Assembly: GCF_000730165.1 (NCBI RefSeq)
Contig: NZ_CP022111.1
Span: 124,001-188,000 of the forward strand
From: Nitrospirillum viridazoti CBAmc
GTDB taxonomy: Bacteria > Pseudomonadota > Alphaproteobacteria > Azospirillales > Azospirillaceae
Reading direction: 5' to 3'
DNA length: 64,000 nucleotides
Shown here piece after piece: positions 44,809-53,657 of this stretch (the first letter of the stretch is position 1; every line of letters starts with the position of its first letter). The position numbers were made by a program, and so were the translations under genes. The notes under the pieces are model-generated. The model did no database searches. It had not been told where the DNA came from and was given only the letters and a program-made list of their open reading frames with translations.

Positions 44809-47253
44809 ATGAATAATATGGCCCTGCTGCCGAACCTGCTGTCCGTCGCCGTGCGCATCCTGTTGCGCCATCGTGTCTATACCGCGCTGAATGTCACCGG
44901 GCTGGCACTGGGCTTGGCAGCTGCGTCCATGATCGGCCTCTTTGTCTGGCACGAAACGCACTACGACGGCTTTTTCCACGACGCCGGCCGTATCTATCGC
45001 TTGGGACATACGGAATATCTGCCGGGCCGGGCACCCCTAAGCTATCCGGTCACGTCGTTGCCCATGGCGGCGCCGCTGCTGCGCGATTTTCCCGAGATCG
45101 AACGGATCGTGCGGGTGGATTATGAACGCCTGGCGGTGATGCGCGACGGCACGTCCTTTGCCGAGATTGCCGCCATGGCGGACGCGGATTATTTCCGCCT
45201 GTTCGATTTCCCCTTCCTGGCCGGGCAGGGGGCTACGGCCCTTGACCGGCCCGGCACCGCCGTCCTGACCGAAAGGCTGGCGCGCAAGTATTTAGGTACC
45301 GTCGATGTCGTGGGCCGTGTCCTGACCCTGGCGTCCGGCGCCAGCCTGACGGTGACCGGCGTGATGCATGACCGGCCCAGCAACAGCCATTTGCTGGGAG
45401 AGCTGGTTACGCGGCTTGATACCCGGCTGAATACCGGCGTTGATGACAAGTTGGCCCGCCGGGCCACGATCTGGGACAGTTATTTCGTCGACACCTACCT
45501 GTTGCTGCGGCACGGCGCCGATGCGACGGCGCTGGCGGCCCGCTTTCCCGGTTTCCTAGCCGCGCATTTCCCCGGCTACCGGGACCCTGCGACAGGGAAG
45601 GAGACCATTGCCCTGTCGCTGACGGCCCTGGGCGACATCAACCTGGAACAGGGCGCCGATGGTGCCGGGGTTCAGGGCTTCCTGGGTGTCGCGCTTCTGG
45701 TGTTGCTGATCGCTGTCGCCAATTTCGTCAACCTGTCGACGGCGCGCTCCACCCTGCGGGCCAAGGAGGTGGCGCTGCGTAAGGTTCTGGGCGCTCCGCG
45801 GCGGGCCCTGGTGGCCCAGTTTCTGCTGGAATCAGTGTTGATGGCATTGGTGGCCATGGTGGCAGGGCAGGTGCTGTTGGAATTGGCCATGCCCCGCCTG
45901 CTGCAAGCCTTGGCCGTCCACATCGACACGCGCTTCCTGGTCAGCCCCTGGCTGTTTGGGGCCAACGTCGCTGGTGCCGTCGGTGTCGGACTGCTGGGGG
46001 GCCTTTACCCGGCCCTGGTCCTTTCCCGACCCGCCCCCGCCACCTTGCTGAAAGGCGAGGGCGCGGCGACCGGCGCCGGTTTCCGCATGGGCTTGGTGGT
46101 TTTCCAGTTCGCCGCCGGTATCATGCTGGCCATCGCCGCCGTCGTTATTTTCCAGCAGGCACGGTATGCCAGCACTCAGGCGCTGGGCTTCCAACCCGAT
46201 GGGGTGGTGGTGGTACGGGACCGCTTTCCTCGCGCCGACGGGCAGTTGCCCCGGCTGAAGGCCTTCCAGGAACAGGTGGTGCGCCTCAAGGGCGTGGCGG
46301 TAGCCGGCGGCGCATCCGCCCTCCCTGGCGATGGCAATGAGGACACGGAGAGTTTTCGCCGGCCCGACGCACCCGATGACGGCGCAGCCATCCTGCGGAC
46401 GGAGCCGGTGGATTACGAATTCCTGAAGGCGTTGGGCGTACACCTGCTGGCTGGACGCCTATTCGACGGCACCGCCCCCGCCGATGCCCTGCGCGTGGAC
46501 GCCCCCGAGGATCAGGACCCGGCGGGAAGGACCATCGTGCTTTCCCTGGACGCAGCCCGGCGCCTGGGCTTTGCCGCCGCGGAAGAGGCGGTGGGCCAGA
46601 CGGTGATCTTCGGCAAGAACTATCCCATGACCATCGTCGGCGTGGTAGACCCGGTGCGCTACACCGACGCTCGCATGGCGACACAGCCCGTGGTCTACGT
46701 TCTTGATCCAGCGTCGATTCGCAGTCTGGCCATCCGATTGACGGATGACGCTGGGGCGGACACGCTGGCGGCCATCGACGCGCTATGGCGGGGAATGTAT
46801 CCGGATGCGCCGATGATCCGCCGCTTCCTGACCGATAGCCTGGCGGACCAGTCCCAGCAGGAACGCCGCCAGGCCCTGCTGTTGGGCGTTTTCACCGGAC
46901 TGGCCTTGGTTATTGCTTGCCTGGGGCTGTTCGGTCTGGCGGCGTTCACCGCCGAGCGCCGTACCAAGGAGATGGGGCTGCGCAAGGTCATGGGGGCCGG
47001 CATTCTCGACATCGTCCACCTTATGGTCTGGCAATTTTCCAAACCCGTCCTGCTGGCGGAGATGATCGCCTGGCCCCTTGCCTGGCTGGGGCTGCGGCAT
47101 TGGTTGGCGGGGTTCACGCTGCGCACGCCGCTCGACCCCCTGGTCTTCGTCACGGCCGGCGCGGTCGCATTGGCGATCGCCTGGATCACCGTCGCGGGCC
47201 ACGCCGCCCGGGTGGCGGTGGCCAAGCCGGTCAAGGCCCTGCGCTACGAATAG
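44809..47253 (+). CDS. FtsX/MacB-type ABC permease, copy 5 of 5
   Basis: An 814-residue paralogue with a strong AAGGAGG ribosome site six bases before ATG 44809. It has the same architecture: 'VWHETHYDGFFHDAGRIYRL', 'NFVNLSTARSTLRAKEVALRKVLGAPRRALVAQFLLES', and a second block '[34 protein letters not shown]', ending 'ALRYE'. Codon choice looks less GC-extreme than in the other copies (more TTG, GAT and ATT), and the last FtsX block is the most altered (MGLRKVMGAGILDIVHLM). It may be an older or separately acquired copy. It is the last gene of the array; the dehydratase follows after 92 bases. Confidence 0.9.
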   Translation: MNNMALLPNLLSVAVRILLRHRVYTALNVTGLALGLAAASMIGLFVWHETHYDGFFHDAGRIYRLGHTEYLPGRAPLSYPVTSLPMAAPLLRDFPEIERIVRVDYERLAVMRDGTSFAEIAAMADADYFRLFDFPFLAGQGATALDRPGTAVLTERLARKYLGTVDVVGRVLTLASGASLTVTGVMHDRPSNSHLLGELVTRLDTRLNTGVDDKLARRATIWDSYFVDTYLLLRHGADATALAARFPGFLAAHFPGYRDPATGKETIALSLTALGDINLEQGADGAGVQGFLGVALLVLLIAVANFVNLSTARSTLRAKEVALRKVLGAPRRALVAQFLLESVLMALVAMVAGQVLLELAMPRLLQALAVHIDTRFLVSPWLFGANVAGAVGVGLLGGLYPALVLSRPAPATLLKGEGAATGAGFRMGLVVFQFAAGIMLAIAAVVIFQQARYASTQALGFQPDGVVVVRDRFPRADGQLPRLKAFQEQVVRLKGVAVAGGASALPGDGNEDTESFRRPDAPDDGAAILRTEPVDYEFLKALGVHLLAGRLFDGTAPADALRVDAPEDQDPAGRTIVLSLDAARRLGFAAAEEAVGQTVIFGKNYPMTIVGVVDPVRYTDARMATQPVVYVLDPASIRSLAIRLTDDAGADTLAAIDALWRGMYPDAPMIRRFLTDSLADQSQQERRQALLLGVFTGLALVIACLGLFGLAAFTAERRTKEMGLRKVMGAGILDIVHLMVWQFSKPVLLAEMIAWPLAWLGLRHWLAGFTLRTPLDPLVFVTAGAVALAIAWITVAGHAARVAVAKPVKALRYE

Positions 47254-47345
47254 GCGGCGAATAGGGGCCATGCCCGGCGGCGGCTTGCCTTCGGTGGATC
47301 GGCGGTCCAGCCTGATCCCCTTGCTTCAACGAGGGGAAACGGATC

Positions 47346-48323
47346 ATGGCGGTGACGGGTGCCGATGTCGAGGCGGCGGCGGAGCTGTTGGCGGGCAAGG
47401 CGGTGGCCACGCCCCTGATCACCAACGCGGCCCTGGACGCGGCGGTGGGGGCCCGCGTGCTGTTGAAGCCCGAGGTGCTGCAGCGCACCGGTTCCTTCAA
47501 GTTCCGCGGCGCCTACAACCGCCTGGGCCGCCTGACGGCCGAGGAACGGGCGCGGGGCGTGGTCGCCTGGTCGTCCGGCAACCATGCCCAGGGTGTGGCG
47601 GAGGCTGCCCGCCTGGTGGGCACCAGGGCCACCATCGTCATGCCGGCCGACGCCCCCGCCATCAAGGTGGCGGGCACGCGCGCCCTGGGCGCGGAGATCG
47701 TGTTCTATGACCGCCTGACGGAGGATCGTGAGGTCATCGGGCGCGACCTGTGCGCCCGCACCGGCGCCGTGCTGGTGCCTTCTTACGACGACGTGCACAT
47801 CATCGCCGGCCAAGGAACCGTGGGGCTGGAGATCGGGCGCCAGGCGGCGGCCCTGGGCCTGACGGTCGACGCCTGCCTGGTGAACTGCAGCGGCGGGGGC
47901 CTGGCCACCGGCACCGCCCTCGGCCTGAAGCAGACCTTCCCCCAGGTCAGCGTGCACACGGCGGAGCCTGAAGGCTTTGACGATATGGCGCGGTCGCTGG
48001 CCGCCGGTGAACGGGTGGCCAACGCGTCGGGCGGCAAATCCTCCTGTGACGCCCTGCTGGCACCTATTCCCGGCACCATCACATTCCCCTTGGCCCAGGC
48101 GCTGCTGGGCCCCGGCCTGGTGGTGACGGAAGCGGAGGTGCGCGCCGCCATGCGATTCGCGGCCGCGAATCTGAAGCTGGTGGTGGAGCCCGGCGGGGCC
48201 GCCGCCCTGGCGGCGCTGCTGGCCGGCAAGGTGGAAACGGCCGGCCGCACCATCGCCGTGGTGCTGTCCGGCGGCAATGTCGACCCGGCCTTCTATGCCG
48301 AGGTCTTGGCCGAGGCGGCCTGA
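47346..48323 (+). CDS. Threonine/serine dehydratase-type PLP enzyme
   Basis: A 325-residue fold-type II PLP enzyme. The cofactor lysine is K52 in 'TGSFKFRGAYNRL'. The substrate loop is 'SSGNHAQGVA' and the phosphate-binding loop is 'NCSGGGLATG'. The length, without the C-terminal ACT-like regulatory domain of IlvA, fits catabolic threonine dehydratase, serine racemase or hydroxyaspartate ammonia-lyase. The overall reaction is probably deamination of L-threonine or L-serine to a 2-oxo acid. It starts at ATG 47346 after GAGGGG. It may be read through from the permease operon, but a functional link is not evident. Confidence 0.85.
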   Translation: MAVTGADVEAAAELLAGKAVATPLITNAALDAAVGARVLLKPEVLQRTGSFKFRGAYNRLGRLTAEERARGVVAWSSGNHAQGVAEAARLVGTRATIVMPADAPAIKVAGTRALGAEIVFYDRLTEDREVIGRDLCARTGAVLVPSYDDVHIIAGQGTVGLEIGRQAAALGLTVDACLVNCSGGGLATGTALGLKQTFPQVSVHTAEPEGFDDMARSLAAGERVANASGGKSSCDALLAPIPGTITFPLAQALLGPGLVVTEAEVRAAMRFAAANLKLVVEPGGAAALAALLAGKVETAGRTIAVVLSGGNVDPAFYAEVLAEAA

Positions 48324-48382
48324 GGCGCTTACGGTAAGGGAAATGACCCCGGCGCCGGGGCCACAGGAAAGGGACGAGCGGC

Positions 48383-48586
48383 ATGGAACTCGAAGACCGG
48401 TTGGCGGTGAAGCTGCTGGCCCAAGCGCAAGCCCTGCTGGGCAAGGCGATGAACGAGACGCTGTGCACCCATCCCGACCGCCGCCTGGTCCGCGCCCTGG
48501 TGGACGAGGTCCAGGCGATGATCGCCGAGTTCGGAGATACGTATTTCGAGGACAGGGCCGCTAAGGATCAGGCCGCTTCCGGCTGA
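48383..48586 (+). CDS. Small helical protein of unknown function
   Basis: A 67-residue, helix-rich soluble protein (MELEDRLAVKLLAQAQALLGKAMNE start). ATG 48383 has AAAGGGACG upstream. There is no signal peptide and no recognised domain. It lies 59 bases after the dehydratase and could share its transcript. The last 19 bases overlap the convergent 105-aa gene. Confidence 0.6.
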   Translation: MELEDRLAVKLLAQAQALLGKAMNETLCTHPDRRLVRALVDEVQAMIAEFGDTYFEDRAAKDQAASG

Positions 48587-48885
48587 TCGGTGCCGTTGCC
48601 ATCCAGCTGGGGGCCTTCCCAACTGCGCCAGATCTGGCCGCGGCTGTCGCGGGTGCGGCGCTGATCGGCGATGGCCGCCTCCAGGCTGCTCACGGCCCGC
48701 TCCAGCGCCCGCACGCTGCGGAAACGCTGCCCGTCCAGGGCCTGGAACAGGCTGTGCGAGGCGAAGAACTGGACGTCCCGGCCGTCCTGGACGGCCAGCC
48801 CCGCCGTGTGGCGGGCGGTCTCGATGATGACCGCGGCGGGCGCGGGCGCCCGGGCGATGTCCTGATTTTGAATTCGCTGGCTCAT
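48568..48885 (-). CDS. Small protein of unknown function
   Basis: A 105-residue soluble protein starting at ATG 48885 with GAGGGAG six bases upstream. It contains 'VIIETARHTAGLAVQDGRDVQFFASHSLFQALDGQRFRSVRALERAVSSLEAAIADQRR', and a C-terminal Trp-rich 'GQIWRSWEGPQLDGN'. No family is recognised. It is convergent with, and overlaps by 19 bases, the 67-aa gene. Confidence 0.6.
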   Translation of the reverse strand: MSQRIQNQDIARAPAPAAVIIETARHTAGLAVQDGRDVQFFASHSLFQALDGQRFRSVRALERAVSSLEAAIADQRRTRDSRGQIWRSWEGPQLDGNGTDQPEAA

Positions 48886-49567
48886 GGTGAGCTCCCTCTA
48901 CACCTCCGCCATTACGGGGGTGTGAAAACAACACGATGGTTTTGTGGCTCAAACCCCGAGGGGGAGGAGCGCTGCGGCTGGACAAGGGCGGGGCGTGCAC
49001 GCGCGCGCCCGACGGTTCGTCAACAGCGGCAGCCCATGCGCATGTGGGGGCAGCGGTCGGACAAGGAACGGCCGGACCAGGATTGGACGAGCAAGGAGCG
49101 GCCGGATAGGGCGGCAGCCTTGGCAGGGAAGCGGGGTCGGGTCGGGAAAGTGCGGGTCATGGCTGGTCCTTCACGTTCCGGAGGAACCACGAAGGGGCTT
49201 CGTGGCGCTTTAGCGGTTGGTGACGCGGCGCAAGCTGCTCCGTCAAATGGCCGCGGGCCGGTTGGCCGGGCCCCCCACCGAAAAAGGGAACGAACGGGCG
49301 GTTGTTCCTGGACGGCGAAGGGCCCGGCGCTGGCCGGGAAGGAGGGCTGGGAGCGCCCCTTCCTTGATGCCAAGGCTGTCATCCGTCGTCCGCACTGTCA
49401 ATAATGATAATAATGACGAATCTTTAATGTTGAATTGAGGATGGCGTCACTATCGGCCGTTTTCCTTGGGGCCTTCCCCTCGCGATGGCGGGGCGGAGAA
49501 TGCCGATAGGGCCAGCCGATGTCGGTGACGGTTGTCACGCCGCCCCTATTCCGTTCGGGCATGCGGC

Positions 49568-49593
49568 AATTCAACATATTGCCGTGTTGAATT
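49568..49593 (+). promoter_or_regulatory. Perfect 9-bp inverted repeat: probable operator of the importer operon
   Basis: AATTCAACA-N8-TGTTGAATT is a perfect inverted repeat about 120 bases before the substrate-binding protein gene. A further copy of the half-site TGTTGAATT lies at 49428-49436. Such AT-rich symmetry stands out in this GC-rich DNA. The binding regulator is unknown. Confidence 0.5.
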
Positions 49594-49623
49594 TACGGTA
49601 GATCACGCACGCGGGCACGGGCA

Positions 49624-49653
49624 TTGACAGTTGCCCCCGCTCGTTGATCCTAT
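49624..49653 (+). promoter_or_regulatory. Possible sigma-70 promoter of the importer operon
   Basis: A perfect TTGACA (-35) at 49624-49629 is followed after 18 bases by TCCTAT, a poor -10. It lies 30 bases downstream of the palindrome, a layout suitable for activation or repression. Confidence 0.35.
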
Positions 49654-49709
49654 GCCGGCCGGCTTAATCCCCGTCATTCGCCTGCCCACCCTCGAAGGGA
49701 ATTGCCCCC

Positions 49710-50729
49710 ATGCGTCGTGCCCACTCGTCCCTGCTGACGGCCCTGCCGCTGATCGGCGCGCTGCTGGCGGCCCCCGCCTCCCAGGCCGCCGACCCGGTGG
49801 TCCACATCGGCTACATTCCGGTGCTGGGTGCCGCGCCGGCCTACATCATCAGCCAGGAAGGCTGGGACAAGCAGGCGGGCTTCGAGCTGAAGCTGACGCA
49901 ATTCGACAGCGGCCCCAACATGATCCTGGGCCTGGCCTCGGGCACGCTGGAGGCCTACATGGGCGGCATCGGCCCCCTGATGGTCGCGGGTTCGCAGGGC
50001 ATCACGGTCAAGGTCGTGGCCTCCACCGCGGTGGAGGAGCTGGTGGTGGCCGGTGGGCCGGAACTGTCGGCCGAGGCGGCCAAGGGCGGCACCAAGGCGG
50101 AGGCGATTTCCCGCCTGGCCGCCAAGCTGGGCCGGCCGGTTAAGATCGCGACGCAGCCCGTGGGCTCCATCCCCGACACGGTGCTGAAGTACTGGCTGCA
50201 GGAGGATGAGCACGTCGACGCGGCCAAGGTGCAGATCGTGCCCATGGGCATCGACGCCACCCAGCAGGCGCTGCTTGCCGGGGCGGTGGACGCCGCCACC
50301 GTGCGCGAGCCGGCGCTGACCATCATCCAGGACCGCCTGCCCACGGTGAAGGTGCTGGCCTACGGCAAGGACATGATCAAGGACCAGCCGGGCACCGTGC
50401 TGGGCGTCACCGGCGCCCTCGCCAAGGACCATCCGGAACTGGTGCAGAAGCTGGTGGAACTGGTGGACAAGGCCGTCACCTTGATCGCCCAGGATCCGGC
50501 GCGCGCGGCGGCGGACGTGGAAAAGGTGCTGGGCCGCGGCATCGTGGATGTGAAGACCATGCAGCGCGCCCTGACCTCCCCCGCCTCGCAATTCGTGGTC
50601 GACCCGCGCCGTATCGTGGAAAAGACCAAGACCCTGCAGGACTTCCAGGTGAAGACCGGCGTCTTGAAGAAGGCGGAGCCGCTGGATACCCTGTTCGACG
50701 CCAGCTATTACGAAAAACTCCATAAGTGA
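49710..50729 (+). CDS. NitT/TauT-family ABC transporter substrate-binding protein
   Basis: A 339-residue periplasmic binding protein. Signal peptide about 1-26 (ends SQAAD). The mature protein has the SsuA/TauA-like layout: 'VHIGYIPVLGAAPAYIISQEGWDKQAGFELKLTQFDSGPNMILGLASGTLEAYMGGIGPLMVAG', then a second lobe with 'VGSIPDTVLKYWLQE' and 'AVDAATVREPALT'. This family binds sulfonates, taurine, nitrate or aromatic compounds; the ligand here is not readable. It is the first gene of an operon with permease and ATPase genes and is preceded by a palindrome-rich leader. Confidence 0.9.
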   Translation: MRRAHSSLLTALPLIGALLAAPASQAADPVVHIGYIPVLGAAPAYIISQEGWDKQAGFELKLTQFDSGPNMILGLASGTLEAYMGGIGPLMVAGSQGITVKVVASTAVEELVVAGGPELSAEAAKGGTKAEAISRLAAKLGRPVKIATQPVGSIPDTVLKYWLQEDEHVDAAKVQIVPMGIDATQQALLAGAVDAATVREPALTIIQDRLPTVKVLAYGKDMIKDQPGTVLGVTGALAKDHPELVQKLVELVDKAVTLIAQDPARAAADVEKVLGRGIVDVKTMQRALTSPASQFVVDPRRIVEKTKTLQDFQVKTGVLKKAEPLDTLFDASYYEKLHK

Positions 50730-50739
50730 GCGTCGTCGT

Positions 50740-51579
50740 TTGACCTCCCCAACACCGCCGGATCAGCCCGGGGCCGCCCTGCCAGCCCCGGGTAAACGCA
50801 TACCGCCGTCCGCTTTCCTGGCCAAGCCGTCCCGGCGGTATCGCGGCCTGTGGGCATTGCTGGGCGTCATCGCCTTTCTGGTGGTGTGGGAGGCGGTGCC
50901 GCGCCTGGGCTTGGTGCGCCCCGTCCTGCTGCCGCCGCCCAGCGCCATCCCCCAGGCCTTCGCGGCCGAGGTGCGCAGCGGGGCCTGGACGGCCGCCATC
51001 CTGCAAAGCCTGGGGCATTATCTCTGGGGCCTGGTCATCGGCTCGGTCGGCGGCATCGCCGCCGGCGTGCTGACCGGCATGTCCCGGCGGCTTGAGGATT
51101 TCACCAGCTGGGTGGTGCGCCTGCTGCGCCCCATTCCGGGCCTGGCCTGGGTGCCCTTCGCCATCATCTGGTTCGGTGTCACGCCCACGGCCGCCATCTT
51201 CATCATCGTGCTGGGCGTTTTCTGGATCAATTACTTCGCAGCATTGGGCGCGGTGCAGGCCGTAGACCGTGACCTTCTGGAGCTGGCCGATGCCTTCGGC
51301 CACCGCTCCACCCCGGCCAAACTGGTCAAGATCGTGCTGCCAGCAGCGTCCGGCGCCATCCTGGCGGGCCTGCGCACCGGCCTGGGCCAGGCCTGGATGT
51401 CGGTGGTGGCGGCGGAGCTGTTCGGCGTGCCGGGCCTGGGCCAGCGCATGATGCAGGCCAGTTCCCTGCTGGCGACCGACATCGTCATCGTCTACATGGC
51501 CACCATGGCCCTGTTCTACGGCCTGGTCGACATGGGCTTCGTCGCCCTGCGCGACCGTATGATGCGGTGGAAGGCTTAA
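50740..51579 (+). CDS. NitT/TauT-family ABC transporter permease
   Basis: A 279-residue inner-membrane permease with about six TM helices. The cytoplasmic coupling loop 'EAA' motif appears as 'ELADAFGHRSTPAKLVKIVLPAASGAILAGLRTGLGQAWMSVVAAEL'. TM segments include 'LLGVIAFLVVWEAV', 'IIWFGVTPTAAIFIIVLGVFWINYFAAL' and 'DIVIVYMATMALFYGLVDMGFV'. It starts at TTG 50740, as no early ATG exists. The first 35 residues are Pro-rich and probably cytosolic. It lies ten bases after the binding-protein gene and is clearly co-transcribed. Confidence 0.88.
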   Translation: MTSPTPPDQPGAALPAPGKRIPPSAFLAKPSRRYRGLWALLGVIAFLVVWEAVPRLGLVRPVLLPPPSAIPQAFAAEVRSGAWTAAILQSLGHYLWGLVIGSVGGIAAGVLTGMSRRLEDFTSWVVRLLRPIPGLAWVPFAIIWFGVTPTAAIFIIVLGVFWINYFAALGAVQAVDRDLLELADAFGHRSTPAKLVKIVLPAASGAILAGLRTGLGQAWMSVVAAELFGVPGLGQRMMQASSLLATDIVIVYMATMALFYGLVDMGFVALRDRMMRWKA

Positions 51580-51580
51580 G

Positions 51581-52366
51581 ATGGCGCAGACTGCCCCCAT
51601 GATCGAGATCCGCGATCTCAGCCTGGCCTTTCCCAATCCCGCATCGCCTGACGGCCGCACCTTGGTGCTGCGCGACTTCAACCTGTCGGTGGCGGCCGGG
51701 GAATTCATCGCCATCGTCGGCGCCTCGGGAGTGGGCAAGTCCACCCTGCTGCGCGTCGTGGCCGGCCTGGTCCCGCCCAACAGCGGCACCGTGGCCCATG
51801 CCCGCAATGGCGCGTCGAAAGGCCGCCGGCCCTATGGCCTGGTGTTCCAGGATGCGCGTCTGCTGCCCTGGCGCACCGTGCGTGCTAACGTCGCCTTCGG
51901 CCTGGAAGGGCTGGGCCTGCCCGGTGCCGAACGCCGCCGGCGGGCGGAGGAGGCGCTGGCCCTGGTGGGCCTGGCCGACAAGGCCGGCCGCTGGCCGCAC
52001 CAGCTGTCGGGCGGGCAGCGCCAGCGCGTGGCCATTGCACGCGCGCTGGCGGTCGATCCCGACCTGCTGATGATGGACGAACCCTTTGGCGCCCTGGACG
52101 CCATCACCCGGCAGACTCTGCAGGACGAACTGCTGGACCTATGGCGGCGCACGTCCAAGACCATCCTGTTCGTCACCCACGACATCGATGAAGCCGTCTA
52201 TCTGGCCGACCGCGTCATCCTGCTGGCCGGATCGCCCGCCACCGTGCGGTCGGAAGACAGGATAGGCACCGCCCGCCCCCGCGCCCGCGACGACAACGCC
52301 GCCCGCGCCCTGGCGACCCGCATCCGTGACCGCCTGTCGGACCTGATGGACGGCGGCGGGATTTGA
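51581..52366 (+). CDS. NitT/TauT-family ABC transporter ATPase
   Basis: A 261-residue ATPase energising the importer. Walker A is 'GASGVGKST', the Q loop 'GLVFQDARLLPWRTVRANVAFGLEGLG', the signature 'LSGGQRQR', Walker B 'LLMMDEPFGALD' and the H loop 'FVTHDIDEAVYLADRVILL'. 'DARLLPW' and 'DEPFGALD' are typical of SsuB/TauB/NrtD-type ATPases. It starts one base after the permease stop. The C-terminal 20 residues are Arg/Asp-rich. It completes a three-gene importer. Confidence 0.93.
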   Translation: MAQTAPMIEIRDLSLAFPNPASPDGRTLVLRDFNLSVAAGEFIAIVGASGVGKSTLLRVVAGLVPPNSGTVAHARNGASKGRRPYGLVFQDARLLPWRTVRANVAFGLEGLGLPGAERRRRAEEALALVGLADKAGRWPHQLSGGQRQRVAIARALAVDPDLLMMDEPFGALDAITRQTLQDELLDLWRRTSKTILFVTHDIDEAVYLADRVILLAGSPATVRSEDRIGTARPRARDDNAARALATRIRDRLSDLMDGGGI

Positions 52367-52487
52367 TATGGGCGGGACGTTGTCATTCATGGATGAATAG
52401 TTTGCCTACGAACTTGGGGAATTTTCCCGCATGGCTGAATAGGTAAGGGTTGGGCATCCGCTCATCCCTTGCCACGGATCTGACGCC

Positions 52488-53600
52488 ATGCCCGTTGCCG
52501 CCTTTCCCCGCCTGCGCCCCCCACTGCGCATCATCGCCGTCGTTGCGGCGCAGCTGATCCTGGGGCAGCCCGCCGTCGCCGCCCCGCCTGCGCCCCCGCT
52601 GACCGTCGCCGTGCAAAACCCTGATGCCGTGTGGAACGCGGTGGCGGTGGAGGGTGCCCGTGTCTTCCTGGCCGGACCGCGCTGGACGGGGACGAAGTTG
52701 CCGCCCCTGGTCGTGGTGGCGGGCGGCGGCGCGCCCAAGCCCTTTCCCGACGCCGGTTGGAATGCCTGGGTGCCCGGGGCCGATCCGGCCCGCGCCTTCG
52801 TGAACATCAACGCCATCCACCGTGATGATTCCGGCGGCCTGTGGGTGGTGGATACCGGCGCCCCCGACTTCGGCGGCGATCCACTGCCGCGTGGCGCCAA
52901 ACTGGTGCGCATCGACCTGAACACGGGGCGCGTCGATCGCGTCATCCCCTTGGGCGCCGACGTCGCCCGCCCCGGCAGCTATGTCGATGACATCCGTTTC
53001 CACGGGTCGCACGCCTATCTGACCGATGCCGGGCAGCCGGGCCTGATCGTCCTGGACCTGGCCACCGGTGTCGCCCGTCGGGTGCTGGACCGTCACCCGT
53101 CCACCGTGGCGCCCGCCGACCGGCCCATAGTCGTGGATGGGGAAACGGTGCTGGCGCCGGACGGCAGGCCCCTGGCCGTGCATTCCGATCCGCTGGAGGT
53201 TAGCCCGGACGGCGAATGGCTGTACTACGCGCCCCTGGAAGGGCCCTGGTCGCGGGTGCCCACCCGCTTGCTGGATGATCCCACCGTGCCCGCCGCCACC
53301 CTGGCCGACGCGGTGCGACCTTGGATCGACCTGCCGCCGGTGGGCGGCACCGCCATGGGGCCGGACGGCAGCCTGTACTACACCGACCTGGCGGCCAACG
53401 CCGTGCGTCGCCGCGCGCCCGATGGCCGTGTGACCAGCGTGGCCCATGACGCGCGCCTGCACTGGGTGGACGCGCCCTACCTGGCAGCGGATGGTACCCT
53501 GTGGCTGCCGGCGGCGCAGATGGACCGCGTGGCCCTGTTCCACCACGGCAAGAGCCAGGTGCGGATCCCCATGACCATCTTCACGGTCCGGACCCGTTGA
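52488..53600 (+). CDS. Secreted Yellow/major-royal-jelly-protein-like beta-propeller
   Basis: A 370-residue exported protein. Signal peptide about 1-32 (ends AVAAPP). The mature protein shows MRJP/Yellow family landmarks of a six-bladed propeller: 'WVPGADPARAFVNINAIHRDDSGGLWVVDTGAPDFGG', 'KLVRIDLNTGRVDRVIPLG', 'YVDDIRFHGSHAYLTDAGQPGLIVLDLATG', 'VSPDGEWLYYAPLEG' and 'GTAMGPDGSLYYTDL'. Bacterial members are annotated as L-dopachrome tautomerase-related or gluconolactonase-like, but biochemical roles are unproven. It is 121 bases downstream of the importer ATPase and probably separate. A terminator hairpin follows. Confidence 0.85.
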   Translation: MPVAAFPRLRPPLRIIAVVAAQLILGQPAVAAPPAPPLTVAVQNPDAVWNAVAVEGARVFLAGPRWTGTKLPPLVVVAGGGAPKPFPDAGWNAWVPGADPARAFVNINAIHRDDSGGLWVVDTGAPDFGGDPLPRGAKLVRIDLNTGRVDRVIPLGADVARPGSYVDDIRFHGSHAYLTDAGQPGLIVLDLATGVARRVLDRHPSTVAPADRPIVVDGETVLAPDGRPLAVHSDPLEVSPDGEWLYYAPLEGPWSRVPTRLLDDPTVPAATLADAVRPWIDLPPVGGTAMGPDGSLYYTDLAANAVRRRAPDGRVTSVAHDARLHWVDAPYLAADGTLWLPAAQMDRVALFHHGKSQVRIPMTIFTVRTR

Positions 53601-53608
53601 GCGCAGAG

Positions 53609-53632
53609 AGGCCGGGGCGATGACCCCGGCCT
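53609..53632. terminator. Hairpin terminator between convergent genes
   Basis: AGGCCGGGG (53609-53617) pairs with CCCCGGCCT (53624-53632) around CGATGA. It lies between the Yellow-like gene and the convergent acyl-CoA dehydrogenase gene, eight bases after the former's stop. The T tract is short. Confidence 0.6.
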
Positions 53633-53657
53633 TCCCATCCCAACAGTTCGGTTCAGC

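Larger units (their letters stand above)
48886..49709. other. 824-base gene-free leader upstream of the NitT/TauT-type importer
   Basis: I see no convincing gene here; the only long frame (to 49404) is low complexity without a ribosome site. It contains a near-perfect 15-bp direct repeat (49062-49076 and 49092-49106, CAAGGARCGGCCGGA) and a small hairpin at 49187-49205 (CCACGAAG/CTTCGTGG). An AT-rich patch lies at about 49400-49437, a distant inverted pair CTATCGGC/GCCGATAG at 49450 and 49502, and the strong palindrome listed separately. It probably holds the importer's regulatory region. Confidence 0.5.

Noticed and set aside
48754-49404. 216-codon frame in the gene-free leader before the importer
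   Set aside because: It overlaps the 105-aa gene on the other strand, has low-complexity Arg/Gly/Lys composition, and no ribosome site.
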